Below the pieces are notes generated by a model. The model made no database searches. It saw only the letters and a list, made by a program, of their open reading frames with translations, and was not told the origin of the DNA. Of a stretch of 40,595 nt of DNA, positions 30,907 to 40,471 are shown piece after piece (position 1 is the stretch's first letter; every line of letters begins with the position of its first letter). A program made the position numbers and the translations under genes. The stretch is from Neocallimastix lanati (nom. inval.) (Eukaryota > Neocallimastigomycota > Neocallimastigomycetes > Neocallimastigales > Neocallimastigaceae): NCBI GenBank assembly GCA_016946835.1, contig JACVTC010000348.1, positions 1 through 40,595 of the forward strand. The letters are read 5' to 3'.

Positions 30907-31075
30907 TTTGTTTAAATATTTCTTGTTGTATATTAATGAGGTGATTAAATAAGAATAAATTTGGAAATACAACTTTAAAAATATAATTTAATAGGTAATT
31001 TAATATCGAATCAATTTTTAAAACAATATATTTTAGTAACTTTTGAAAATAATAATTTTATTTGCTTTCTTTAGT
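30907..31075 (-). other. G3 leader, gag-proximal A/T stretch
   Basis: Only A/T-rich sequence without repeats or pairing of note; it separates gag from the hairpin array. Confidence 0.6.
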
Positions 31076-31081
31076 AGATAT

Positions 31082-31270
31082 AAGCTCGAAATCCTTATCG
31101 ACAACTTAGTAGAAATTATAAAGCACGAGGTTCTTTTCGACTACTTTATTAAGAATAATTTTTAAGTTCGAAATCTTTATCGACAACTCAATAGAATAAT
31201 TTTAAGTTCGAAATCTTTATCGACAACTCAATAGAATATTTTTCAAGCTCGAAACCTTTATCGACCACTT
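31082..31270 (-). repeat. Array of five small hairpins in the G3 leader
   Basis: Five copies of a roughly 26-nt unit (plus-strand consensus AAGTTCGA...TCGACAACTT) begin at 31082, 31121, 31164, 31204 and 31245, spaced about 40 nt apart by A/T linkers. In each unit the ends pair, AAG and CGA with TCG and CTT. Copy 2 has changed several bases but keeps CGA/TCG and AAG/CTT. This points to a repeated RNA hairpin rather than a simple DNA repeat. Confidence 0.75.
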
Positions 31271-31475
31271 GAATTTTGTAATTTAGTATATTTGTAGTAA
31301 TAAATTTAGAAGCAAAGTTTTATTTATTATTTTCACCTTTCAAAAATTTTTCTTTTTAAACGATAAATATTGTATTGTTATAGCTAATAAAATTATTAAT
31401 TAATTATAATTATTAAATACAAAAAAATAATCTTTATTGTCGTACAATCTGATAGTACACACTGTCTGACGTGCA

Positions 31476-31584
31476 GCTTACCTAATGGTGTCATGCCACG
31501 CGTGTGCCACGATTACTATATTCAATATAAAATATAGCAGTTCAGAGCCTACTAGCCCAATTACTATGTAGGATAAACTTAATC
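31476..31584 (-). other. G3 leader, cloverleaf-like module shared with S1
   Basis: In sense orientation GTTTATC (complement of 31572-31578) pairs with GGTAAGC (complement of 31476-31482) and closes three hairpins: CCTAC/GTAGG, CTATATT/AATATAG (31531-31537 with 31516-31522) and a GC-rich arm. Constant linkers AGGCTCTGAACTG and AATCGTGG match S1. An additional stem GTAC/GTAC lies next to it (about 31442-31458). Confidence 0.75.
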
Positions 31585-31851
31585 CGATAATCTATGTACG
31601 GAATAAAAAAAATTTTAAAAGTATTCAATAATATTTTTATTAACTAATAAAAATTAACTAAAAACACAATATTTTCAAGTAAATTAAGATTCTTTTACAG
31701 GAATTATTAAACAAATAAAGTATCAGTAATAAAAAAAAAATAAAAAAAATTTAAATGGCGAAGTTAGCCAAAGTCTGATACTTTATATAATAAAGTGCCT
31801 TATAACTAGCACAAAGAAAAGTAAAAAAAAAATATATATAAAAAAAACAAT

Positions 31852-32090
31852 CTTACGCCTTCGGTGACGTAAGCTCCTTATTCGCCAGTGCTTGGAAAGT
31901 ACCCGCACCTTCGTGTGTTGAAACGTTGAAGGCTGAACTATTATTACCGGGTCGGTAACCAAATACCTTCGTCTACTTTCCAATTAATCTCCAAATTAAC
32001 TACTATTCAATAACCTACTATGAATAGAGTTAATTTGTTGCTATCTGAGAATACACTGTGTATGAGCTCTATCCGCTCCTTGTTATAATT
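31852..32090 (-). other. G3 leader, module shared with G1 and S2
   Basis: In sense orientation there is a 9-bp hairpin AAATTAACT/AGTTAATTT. It is followed by a 10-bp stem TTGGAAAGTA/TACTTTCCAA (complement of 31974-31983 and 31892-31901) enclosing GC-rich arms, then the constant AGCACTGG, GCGAATAAGGA, and a hairpin CTTACG/CGTAAG with TCACCGAAGG in the loop (31852-31873). G1 and S2 keep the constants with different stem bases. Confidence 0.75.
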
Positions 32091-32272
32091 TTACAAAATT
32101 TGTTTTTTTTTTTTTGAATCTTAATTTTACTTATTTAAAAAAAATTTTTTTATATATATATCAAACAAGCGCCATAGGTTAATCAAAGGATTAACGACTT
32201 ACTTGTTTATCAATATAAAATAAAAAAAAATTAAAAAAAATCTATGTTATTTACTATTATTTCTATTTAATT

Positions 32273-32289
32273 CCCCGATATCTCCACCA
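32273..32289 (-). promoter_or_regulatory. G3 primer binding site
   Basis: In sense orientation TGGTGGAGATATCGGGG, identical to the G2 site and six bases from the 5' LTR. Same tRNA primer inferred. Confidence 0.78.
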
Positions 32290-32295
32290 TATAAA

Positions 32296-32617
32296 TGTTA
32301 AGGTTTTAGAGAATTAAATAAAAATAAAGTAAGAAACACAAATTTTATTTTTTTATTTATTATTTTTATTTATAAATTTATTTTATTTTATTTTATTTTA
32401 TTTTATTTTATTTGATGATATTTAAAAATTAGTAGCAAAATTTACAACTATTTATACTTTTTTTTCAAGGCATAAAAGTTGTTCTTGCCACTAAATTACA
32501 TTTTATTATTATTTTTCTTTTTATATATAAAACTATTAAATTTAAATTGATTTTTATAATCAATTATATAAAATTTAATTATAACAATATAAATAAAATA
32601 CATTTATAATATTAATA

Positions 32618-32665
<48 letters not shown>

Positions 32666-33152
32666 CTATCTAAAATATTACTAATAAGAATTTATTTAAT
32701 TGGCTAAAATTTTTATTACAATCTGTTAAAATATTCAAATAAAAATAAAAATACTATTCTAATATAAAGGTTTTTAATAAAATAAAATATTTTTCAATAT
32801 AAAATAAAACATTTCGATATAAAATTTTATAATAAAAGTTAAAATATAATATATAAATTTTTAATTATCAATATATAAAAATATTATTAATACAAATTTT
32901 CATTATTAATATAAAAATAAAAAAATAAGATTTATTATTAATATTGTTAATATAAGTTTTAAATATATAAAAATATTACTATTAATATAAGATTTAATAT
33001 AAAAATTATAAAGTTTAATATAATTTTTGATCTAATTTTTAATCTTTGAATTTAAAAATTTATTAAAGTACAAAAATAATAATGTACACATAATGTATTA
33101 GAAATAAATCGTAGATTTAATTAAGAATGCATTATTTAGTACATTCTTATCA
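32296..33152 (-). repeat. G3 5' LTR
   Basis: This is the 857-bp partner of 25119-25978. Its final CA on the plus strand (33151-33152) forms part of the S2 target duplication. Confidence 0.95.
32449..32456 (-). promoter_or_regulatory. Candidate TATA box of G3
   Basis: TATAAATAG in sense orientation inside the 5' LTR is preceded by an A tract and a locally less A/T-rich segment. Confidence 0.5.
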
Positions 33153-33155
33153 ATT

Positions 33156-34032
33156 TGTAAGAATCTATAATTATTTGTTAGCAAATAATTATATTTTCTT
33201 AGTTAAGTTATTATAACTATAACTTTATTTAATTACATATAATATTTATTAAATTTATTTAATTTAATTTTAAATATTCATTAATTTAACAAAATTTATT
33301 TAATTAATTTTAAATAATATATTTACAATATGCTAAATTCTCTACTGTATTTAATGTATTTTGTATTGTATTTTATTCTGTATTTTATAATGTATTCTGT
33401 ATTTTATAATGTATTCTGTATTTTATTAACTATTTAATTTTATATTTTTAATATAAGGATAAATTATATGATCGAAATATCTTTTATTATTTTATTCTTT
33501 TATTTTCGATCATTAGATTGGAAAATCGGTTAATTAAGATTTTTTCCAATTACTTTTTAGAAGTAATCGGTTTTACTTAATTAATGCGATGATCGATATG
33601 GATAGAATATCGATCGAAAACTTATCTAGGTTTTTCTATCTAATCTTTTCCTAGATAAGAGATTTGTTAAGATTAGAAAACCCTTTCTTATTTAACCTTA
33701 TTTTCATAAAAAAATATAAATAAGGCTCTTGAGTTCTCTTTGAGAAATCAAGAGTTATTATTATAAAAAACATAGTTATAATAGTAACATTTTTATATTT
33801 TTAACTTTAATAAATTAATAAAAATATCTTATTCAAAAACATATTTTTAAGATCAATTTATACAAACAATTCTTCTCTTACATTTTGTGTTATTATTATA
33901 ATTAATTTTATAATAAACTCTACATTAAAGGTAAAAAAATTTATTTTATTTTATTTTCTCAACTTAATGAATTAGTCGTTAAGTTGTAGTTAATAATTCT
34001 ATTTTGAGTTAGTTCTTAATAGAATTATTACA
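33156..34032 (+). repeat. S2 5' LTR
   Basis: The 877-bp LTR runs TGTAAGAATC...GAATTATTACA. It has internal 17-bp-spaced TGTATTCTGTATTTTATAA repeats (about 33368-33425). Confidence 0.96.
33715..33761 (+). promoter_or_regulatory. S2 core promoter and predicted transcript start
   Basis: TATAAATA (33715-33722) is followed by hairpin CTCTTGA/TCAAGAG and the primer AAGAGTTATTAT (33750-33761), 35 nt after the TATA start. S1 and the solo LTR at 24375 share this layout. Confidence 0.7.
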
Positions 34033-34044
34033 ATAATAACTCTT
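34033..34044 (+). promoter_or_regulatory. S2 self-priming PBS
   Basis: ATAATAACTCTT lies immediately after the 5' LTR and is an exact 12-nt complement of 33750-33761. Confidence 0.82.
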
Positions 34045-34179
34045 CTTAGATTAGCTTAGGGTTAGATAAAATGTGAAAAATTTTTAGAATAGTGTAACAT
34101 TGAAAATTTTATTAGTGAATTAGTCTATTGAAATTATATATATTAGAATACAATAATAATATATAGCTAGAGTGGCACG

Positions 34180-34181
<2 letters not shown>

Positions 34182-34233
<52 letters not shown>

Positions 34234-34562
34234 TTTATTAGCAATTTTGATTGAAAAAAAAAAAAAAAAAAATTTTTTTTTTATTAGCAATTTTGATTGA
34301 AAAAAAAAAAAAAATTATATTAAAAAAAAAAAAAATTTATATTAAAAAAAAAAAAAAAAAATTTTTTTTAATAGTTAATAATAGAATAATAAATTAATAT
34401 TATAGAATAGTTTTAGATTATAATAATTTAATTAAAATAATTTTAGAATAAATATAATAATATATAATAGATTAGAATTATTTTAATAATTTAGAATTAA
34501 TAGTATAGAATAATAAATAATTTTAGATAATATAATTAAGAATAGAAAGAATAATTTAAAAT

Positions 34563-34600
<38 letters not shown>
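34182..34600 (+). repeat. Poly(A) tracts in the S2 leader
   Basis: A runs at about 34182-34229, 34254-34271, 34300-34312, 34345-34360 and 34567-34600, with a twice-repeated unit TTATTAGCAATTTTGATTG between the first ones. Length uncertainty from sequencing is likely here. Confidence 0.85.
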
Positions 34601-34603
<3 letters not shown>

Positions 34604-34674
34604 ATAATAATAATAAATAAATAAAGAAATAAATAAAAACATTAAAAAATAAATTAAAAATAACAAACTGAGAA

Positions 34675-34905
34675 GGTAATAATACCTTCATATATAGAGT
34701 TAGCCATCTAATTGGGGATGGTGAGTACATTTTTAGGTAGTAATAAAGGAAAGGTCTCCTTTTCCTATACCGTAGCGGTTTGTACTGTACGGAAATGCAG
34801 TATTTCACGTGAAAGTATAGGTTATCCGAATGTAGCTCTAGCGAATAAGGAACTCTTGGTCACCGAAGGCCTCGAGGTTCTTCAATATTATGTATTGAAG
34901 TAAAA
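34675..34905 (+). other. S2 leader, module shared with G1 and G3
   Basis: CCTATAC (34764-34770) pairs with GTATAGG (34815-34821). Downstream come GCGAATAAGGAACT (34841-34854) and GTCACCGAAGGC (34859-34870), both matching the G3 leader. The hairpin around TCACCGAAGG is less perfect than in G1 and G3. Small ORFs on both strands are incidental. Confidence 0.7.
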
Positions 34906-35210
34906 TTATATAGTTTTAATTTTAATAATGGGTTTTAACAGTTTGTTTATCCCAAACAAAATTGGTTATAGCAGTTATGTTTTTTTATGCTTGATTATAT
35001 AAAACTGCTATGGAAAACATAAAATATTTTTTTATGTTTTAATGGATCACTTTTGCCGGTTTTTGAATGTTGTAAGGCATAAGAAAGTGATATTGAATTT
35101 TAATTAAAATAATACTAAATATTGTATTTATGCAGAAGTTTATAATAAAGGATAAGTTTATAATAATATTTTGTTAATCATTTTAATTTAATTTCCAAGT
35201 ACGTAGTTGA

Positions 35211-35284
35211 CCGTTACTGGTAGGCTGTAACATTAGACCTACACCTCAGCCCTTTGGTTGATAAACCAAATGACGGTAACACGG
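35211..35284 (+). other. S2 leader, predicted three-way junction
   Basis: CCGTTAC (35211-35217) pairs with GTAAC-a-CGG (35276-35284). It encloses GTAGG/CCTAC (35220-35224 with 35238-35242) and TTTGGTT/AACCAAA (35253-35259 with 35264-35270). It lies 130 nt upstream of the gag-pol ATG. Confidence 0.6.
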
Positions 35285-35417
35285 GAAGGAAGAAATTAAA
35301 GTGTATTCTATAAAATATTTATTAATCAAAATCCTTATTATAATTCTTAATTTTGTGTAATAAAAATGTCCATTTTGTTAACTCTATCCTATTTTTATCT
35401 ATACTAAAGGCATAAAA

Positions 35418-38400
35418 ATGGATTTCAATAGTAATAAACAAGCAATTTCCTCAAGTGAAGTTAATAATTCCTATCTCCATGATGAAAATGCATCCAAACT
35501 TATTACTGCAATTGCTGACTTCATTCCTGCTTTCTTTTCTCCTAATGGTGTCCTCCAAAAGGAAAATGAAAGCAATAAACTAAATATATTAGAAATTTTA
35601 ATTCAAAGTGAAGATTTCTTTAAGGAGCATCCAAATTCTTTTCAAAAGGATGAACTAAAAAGTTCTTTTGTTATTAATAAACTTACTGGTACCGCCAGAA
35701 AATGGGGTCTTTCTCTTTTAACTGATGGTACTCTAAAGAACCTTGAATTTAGTAAGTTTAAGAAGCTCTTACTGGATAACTTTGATATTGGGAATGAAAG
35801 GAAGCAAAAATATGTCATCATGGAAAAGTTGTGGAAATTGAAACAACTTCAATTAGGAAATGTTGCTGAATATACTATTGAATTTCGGAGATTGGCTGGA
35901 CGTTTAGGATGGCCCGACGAAGTTTTAATCGATATAATCGGTAAGGGTCTACTTGACAAAGTCCGCGAAGAGTTTGATAAACTCGAAAAGCCATCTACTC
36001 TTTTTGAAGCTACCAACATTATTATTGGAATTGATAAGAAGTGTTTTTTGGAAAGTCGTCTACGCCACAATCAAAAAAATAAATTTAATGGAAAAATGTC
36101 GTTTCATAGGAAGAGAAACGATTTATTAAAATCAGAAAAGAATTCTAAACATTCTCATTTCAGAAAAAATAAGTCAAAAAACGACATACTTTCAGCAAAT
36201 TACACCCCGAATATTAAAACAACAATCACAACTACCTTCTACCTTGATATTAATGGAAGAAATATTAAGGCAAATCTATTAATTGATTCGGGTTCTGCCA
36301 GAAGTTTTATTTGTAAAAACTTCGCAAATTCTAATAAATTACCTGTGTTAGGACTCAATTCCCAAATCAACATCCAACTTCCTAATGGGAAAAGTATGAA
36401 TATCAGGCAAACTACTAAGCCCCTTAAATTAAAATTTATGGATCATAAGGAAACTTTTGAATTCTGCATTGCTAATCTATCTCTTCAGGGCATTAATGGT
36501 ATTCTTGGAAGGGATTGGTTATCCGTTCACAATCCTTTCATCGATTATAAAAATAATAGAATCTACTTCCTTGGTAGATACTGTGGCTCACATTGCCCAT
36601 CCTCCAAAAGTAATAAGTTTTTTTATCAAAATAAAAATATTACTGCTTCAATGTTGGAAAATTCAGAAGAAGATTCAGTATTACCAAATTCGGCTTTTGA
36701 TACAGATATCTCAGATTCTGATTTATGTGCCGCAATGATTGATTCAGAAGAAGTAAACACTGACGTTCAGGGAAAAGAAGAGATTATTAATAAATACTAT
36801 TCGGATCTTAAAATAGTATTTGAAAAGAAACAAGCTGAGAACTTACCACCCCATCGTGACTATGATATTGCTATTGAGCTTATTCCTGGTGGACAACTTT
36901 ATTTTGGTCCAATATACTCTCTTACTGTACAAGAACTGAAAGCTTTAAAGGATTATATTAAGGAAAACTTAAAAAAGAAATTCATTAGGAAGTCAAAATC
37001 ACCAGCAGGTGCTCCTATATTATTTGTAATGAAACGCGATGGTACCCTTAGACTCTGTGTAGATTATCGCCGATTAAATGCTATCACAATCCGTAATAGC
37101 TACCCAATTCCAAGAATAAATGACTTGATTGAATCCTTTCAAGGAGCTAAGATATTTACTCGTCTTGACCTTAGATCCGCTTATAACCTAATCAGAGTTA
37201 AAGAAGGTCACGAATATCTTACTGCTTTTAGAACCCCTTTAGGACATTTCGAATATCTCGTTATGCCTTTTGGACTTCGAAATGCTCCCTCGGTTTTTCA
37301 ACGTTTTGTACAAGATATCTTCAGTGATATCATTGGTTCTTTCGTGCAAGTCTATCTGGACGACATCATTATTTACTCTAACAACGAAGAAGAACATATT
37401 AAACATGTTAGGATCGTTCTTCAACTTCTCATCAACAATGGATTATATGCTAAATTAGAGAAATGTGACTTCCATGTTACTAAAACCACTTTCTTAGGCT
37501 TCACTGTTTCTGTAGATGGTCTCACTATGGATAAGGATAAGGTAAAATCTGTTCTGAATTGGCCTATTCCGAAGAATCAAAAGGAATTACAAAGTTTTCT
37601 AGGCTTATGTAATTTCTATAGAAAGTTTATCAATAATTTTGCCAAAAATATGGAACCTCTTCGTCGACTTTTAAGGAAATATACTACATTTAATTGGGAT
37701 GAATCAGCAAATGAAGCTTTTAATAAATTGAAAGAATCTTTTAAAGCTGATGAAGTGCTCATTTTTCATAATCCAGAGAAAGAATTCATCGTTGAAACAG
37801 ATGCTAGCGACTTTGCTGTCGGATGCATACTTTCTCAGGTTAGTGACACTGATAACTTATTGCATCCCGTAGCCTTCCATTCTAGATCCCTCAATAAAGC
37901 AGAAGTCAATTATACTATATATGATAAAGAACTTCTTGCTATAATTACTGCGTTTGAAACTTGGAGGCATCATTTAGAAGGCGCAAATTTCCTGTTCAAG
38001 TAATAACAGACCACAAGAACTTATTGTATTTAAGAAACCCCAACATTTAAATCAAAGACAAATTCGTTGGAGTCTCTTTTATCAAAGTTTGACTATAGGA
38101 TTGCATTCAGATCAGGCGTTAAAAGTGGCAAACCAGATGCTCTTTCAAGACGCCCAGATTTTAAATCTGACTCTTCATCTGAATCACAACCTGTAATTAA
38201 CAATAATGCTTTCTGTTGTGCTATAAATGACAATATTAGTAGTCTTATTGAAGCACAGAAAGCTGATAATTATTGTAAAAATATCCTCTTAAAAATAAGG
38301 GATAAGTCAAACAACATCAAAAGTTCTTTATTTTCCTTCGTCGATGGCGTACTCCACTTTCAAAAGCGTATTATTATCCCTTCCAGTCTCAGGGCTAGAC

Positions 38401-39459
38401 TTTTAAAGTCTTTCCATGATGCACCCACTAGTGGCCATCAGGGGGTAGATAGGACCTTTGAAAAACTCAGAAGGAACTACTGGTGGCCTAATATGAAAAA
38501 AGATATTTCAAATTATGTGGCTTCTTGTGATGTTTGTTGTAGAAATAAAATCCGTCGTCATAAACCTTATGGTAAACTAATACCACTTCCTACTCCTACA
38601 AAACCCTGGGAAGTTATTGGCGTCGATTTTATTGTTTCATTGCCTTCTTCACAAGATTGCACTTGTATCATGGTTGTTTCTGATCATTTAACCAAAATGA
38701 TTCATTTAGTACCCTGCTCCGATGTTCCCTCTGCCGACTTAACTGCTAAGCTCTTACTTTTCCAAGTCTTTAAGTATCATGGTTTTCCTAAAGTGATTGT
38801 GTCTGATCATGGTTCCCAATTCTCTTCTCAATTTTGGACTTCGTTGTGCGATGCTATTCGTGCTAAACCAAGACTTGCTACTGCTCACCACCAACAATCA
38901 AATGGTCAGGTTGAACGGGCTAATGCTGTAATAGAACAATATCTTCGCTGCTATTGTTCTTCTGCTCAAAACGAATGGTGTTTCTACCTCCCTTTATGTG
39001 AAATGTCCTACAACAACTCCATTCACAAATCAATAGCTCAAACTCCTTTTCATGCTAACTATGGATTTGACCCAAATTGTGTTATTGATTCACCACCGAT
39101 TCTGCTAAAAGATAGTGCTTCTGTTCTTACTAGGGATTGGTCTTCACATTTCAATGCCCTTCGTCAACATCTAGTTAAAGCCAAAGAAGATTTTAAGAAA
39201 ATATGCTGACAATAAAAAATCTGTAGGACCTGACTTTAAGGTAAATGATTTGGTTATGCTTAGAAGATACTACTTTACGAATGAACCCTCTAGAAAATTA
39301 TCCACTCAATATCTTGGACCTTTTAAAATCATCGAGAAAAGGGAAAGAATGAATTACCGTTTGGAACTTCCAGAGAACTTACATCTCCATCCGGTATTTC
39401 ATATCTCACAATTGGAACCATATACTAAAAGAAATGAAGACTTAATGGAAACATCATAA
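35418..39459 (+). pseudogene. gag-pol: S2 Gag-Pol, four single-base frameshifts
   Basis: Homologous to S1 Gag-Pol along the full length. The first frame (35418-38003) covers Gag, protease (LLIDSGSARSFIC), reverse transcriptase (YLDD) and the start of RNase H. The second (38067-39209) covers the end of RNase H and integrase (HHCC with SGHQGVD...CDVC; SDHGSQF; HHQQSNGQVERAN). The third (39250-39459) covers the C-terminal LGPFKIIEK and HPVFHISQL. Relative to S1 one base is missing near 37991, 38031 and 38077, and one is extra near 39198-39201, each in or beside a short homopolymer. The three deletions within about 90 bp restore the original frame. No chromodomain. Given nearly identical LTRs, sequencing error is a serious alternative to real decay. 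Confidence 0.92.
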
Positions 39460-39461
39460 TT

Positions 39462-39472
39462 AAACAGAGCAA
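39462..39472 (+). promoter_or_regulatory. S2 polypurine tract
   Basis: AAACAGAGCAA lies between the gag-pol stop and the 3' LTR. Confidence 0.6.
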
Positions 39473-40348
39473 TGTAAGAATCTATAATTATTTGTTAGCA
39501 AATAATTATATTTCTTAGTTAAGTTATTATAACTATAACTTTATTTAATTACATATAATATTTATTAAATTTATTTAATTTAATTTTAAATATTCATTAA
39601 TTTAACAAAATTTATTTAATTAATTTTAAATAATATATTTACAATATGCTAAATTCTCTACTGTATTTAATGTATTTTGTATTGTATTTTATTCTGTATT
39701 TTATAATGTATTCTGTATTTTATAATGTATTCTGTATTTTATTAACTATTTAATTTTATATTTTTAATATAAGGATAAATTATATGATCGAAATATCTTT
39801 TATTATTTTATTCTTTTATTTTCGATCATTAGATTGGAAAATCGGTTAATTAAGATTTTTTCCAATTACTTTTTAGAAGTAATCGGTTTTACTTAATTAA
39901 TGCGATGATCGATATGGATAGAATATCGATCGAAAACTTATCTAGGTTTTTCTATCTAATCTTTTCCTAGATAAGAGATTTGTTAAGATTAGAAAACCCT
40001 TTCTTATTTAACCTTATTTTCATAAAAAAATATAAATAAGGCTCTTGAGTTCTCTTTGAGAAATCAAGAGTTATTATTATAAAAAACATAGTTATAATAG
40101 TAACATTTTTATATTTTTAACTTTAATAAATTAATAAAAATATCTTATTCAAAAACATATTTTTAAGATCAATTTATACAAACAATTCTTCTCTTACATT
40201 TTGTGTTATTATTATAATTAATTTTATAATAAACTCTACATTAAAGGTAAAAAAATTTATTTTATTTTATTTTCTCAACTTAATGAATTAGTCGTTAAGT
40301 TGTAGTTAATAATTCTATTTTGAGTTAGTTCTTAATAGAATTATTACA
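39473..40348 (+). repeat. S2 3' LTR
   Basis: This is the 876-bp partner of 33156-34032, with TATAAATA at about 40031. Confidence 0.96.
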
Positions 40349-40364
40349 CAATTTATTTAAAAAT
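40344..40364 (+). other. Integration hotspot upstream of the tRNA-like gene
   Basis: Target duplications of all the insertions map, after removal of later ones, to between 21 and 12 bp before the first tRNA base. Only the S2 copy caatt (40349-40353) is still physically next to the gene. This is about where Pol III transcription would start. Confidence 0.75.
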
Positions 40365-40436
40365 GCCATGTTGGTCCAGTCGGTTAGGACGATACAGGTC
40401 ACTGTAGAGGGCGGGGTTCGAATCCTCGGCATGGCA
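40365..40436 (+). tRNA. tRNA or tRNA-like gene, isotype unresolved
   Basis: Acceptor arm GCCATGT/GCATGGC (7 bp with a terminal G-T), D arm GTCC/GGAC, and T arm CGGGG/CCTCG with loop TTCGAAT all fit a tRNA. Box A (TGGTCCAGTCGG) and box B (GGTTCGAATCC) of the internal Pol III promoter are textbook. CCA follows the discriminator A in the DNA. The anticodon arm is abnormal: the possible stems TACA/TGTA or TACAG/CTGTA leave a loop of six or four bases instead of seven, containing GTC but lacking the usual T33. It resembles Glu/Asp tRNAs in the D and variable regions. It may be a degenerate tRNA, an odd functional one, or affected by a missing base. Confidence 0.75.
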
Positions 40437-40467
40437 CCAAATAATCGGATGAGGTTTCTAAAAAATA

Positions 40468-40471
40468 TTTT
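40468..40471 (+). terminator. Candidate Pol III terminator
   Basis: The first TTTT after the tRNA-like gene is 32 nt past its end. Confidence 0.5.

Larger units (their letters stand above)
25119..33152 (-). mobile_element. Ty3/gypsy LTR retrotransposon G3 (intact coding regions)
   Basis: This minus-strand element has 5' LTR 32296-33152, PBS, long leader, gag, pol, PPT and 3' LTR 25119-25978, TG...CA ends. The LTRs differ only in homopolymer lengths as far as read, and both frames are open, so it may be competent. Unlike every other insertion here no target duplication is visible: the left flank is cacac, the right flank att(tattt). Confidence 0.95.
33156..40348 (+). mobile_element. Tf1-like self-primed LTR retrotransposon S2
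   Basis: This complete plus-strand element is flanked by the 5-bp duplication caatt (33151-33155 and 40349-40353); the left ca is the end of the G3 LTR. The LTRs (877 and 876 bp) differ by one T in a run as far as read, so it is very young. Gag-Pol carries four single-base shifts. It is the insertion closest to the tRNA-like gene and the last in the inferred order. Confidence 0.95.

Noticed and set aside
31082-31270. CRISPR-like array
   Set aside because: Five imperfect units with A/T linkers inside a eukaryotic retrotransposon leader; linkers are similar to each other and no cas genes exist.
31476-31584. Hammerhead ribozyme in the leader
   Set aside because: The CUGANGA and GAAA core motifs are absent in the right arrangement; other ribozyme classes cannot be judged by eye.
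31783-31983. Small minus-strand ORF in the G3 leader
   Set aside because: Lies over the structured RNA module; composition and ending are not protein-like and no counterpart is seen in G1.
34602-34903. Small ORFs on both strands in the S2 leader
   Set aside because: Overlap each other and the RNA module shared with G1 and G3, whose conservation follows base pairing rather than codons.
40365-40436. Assignment as tRNA-Asp(GTC)
   Set aside because: GTC is in the loop but U33 and a seven-base loop are missing, so the isotype cannot be supported.
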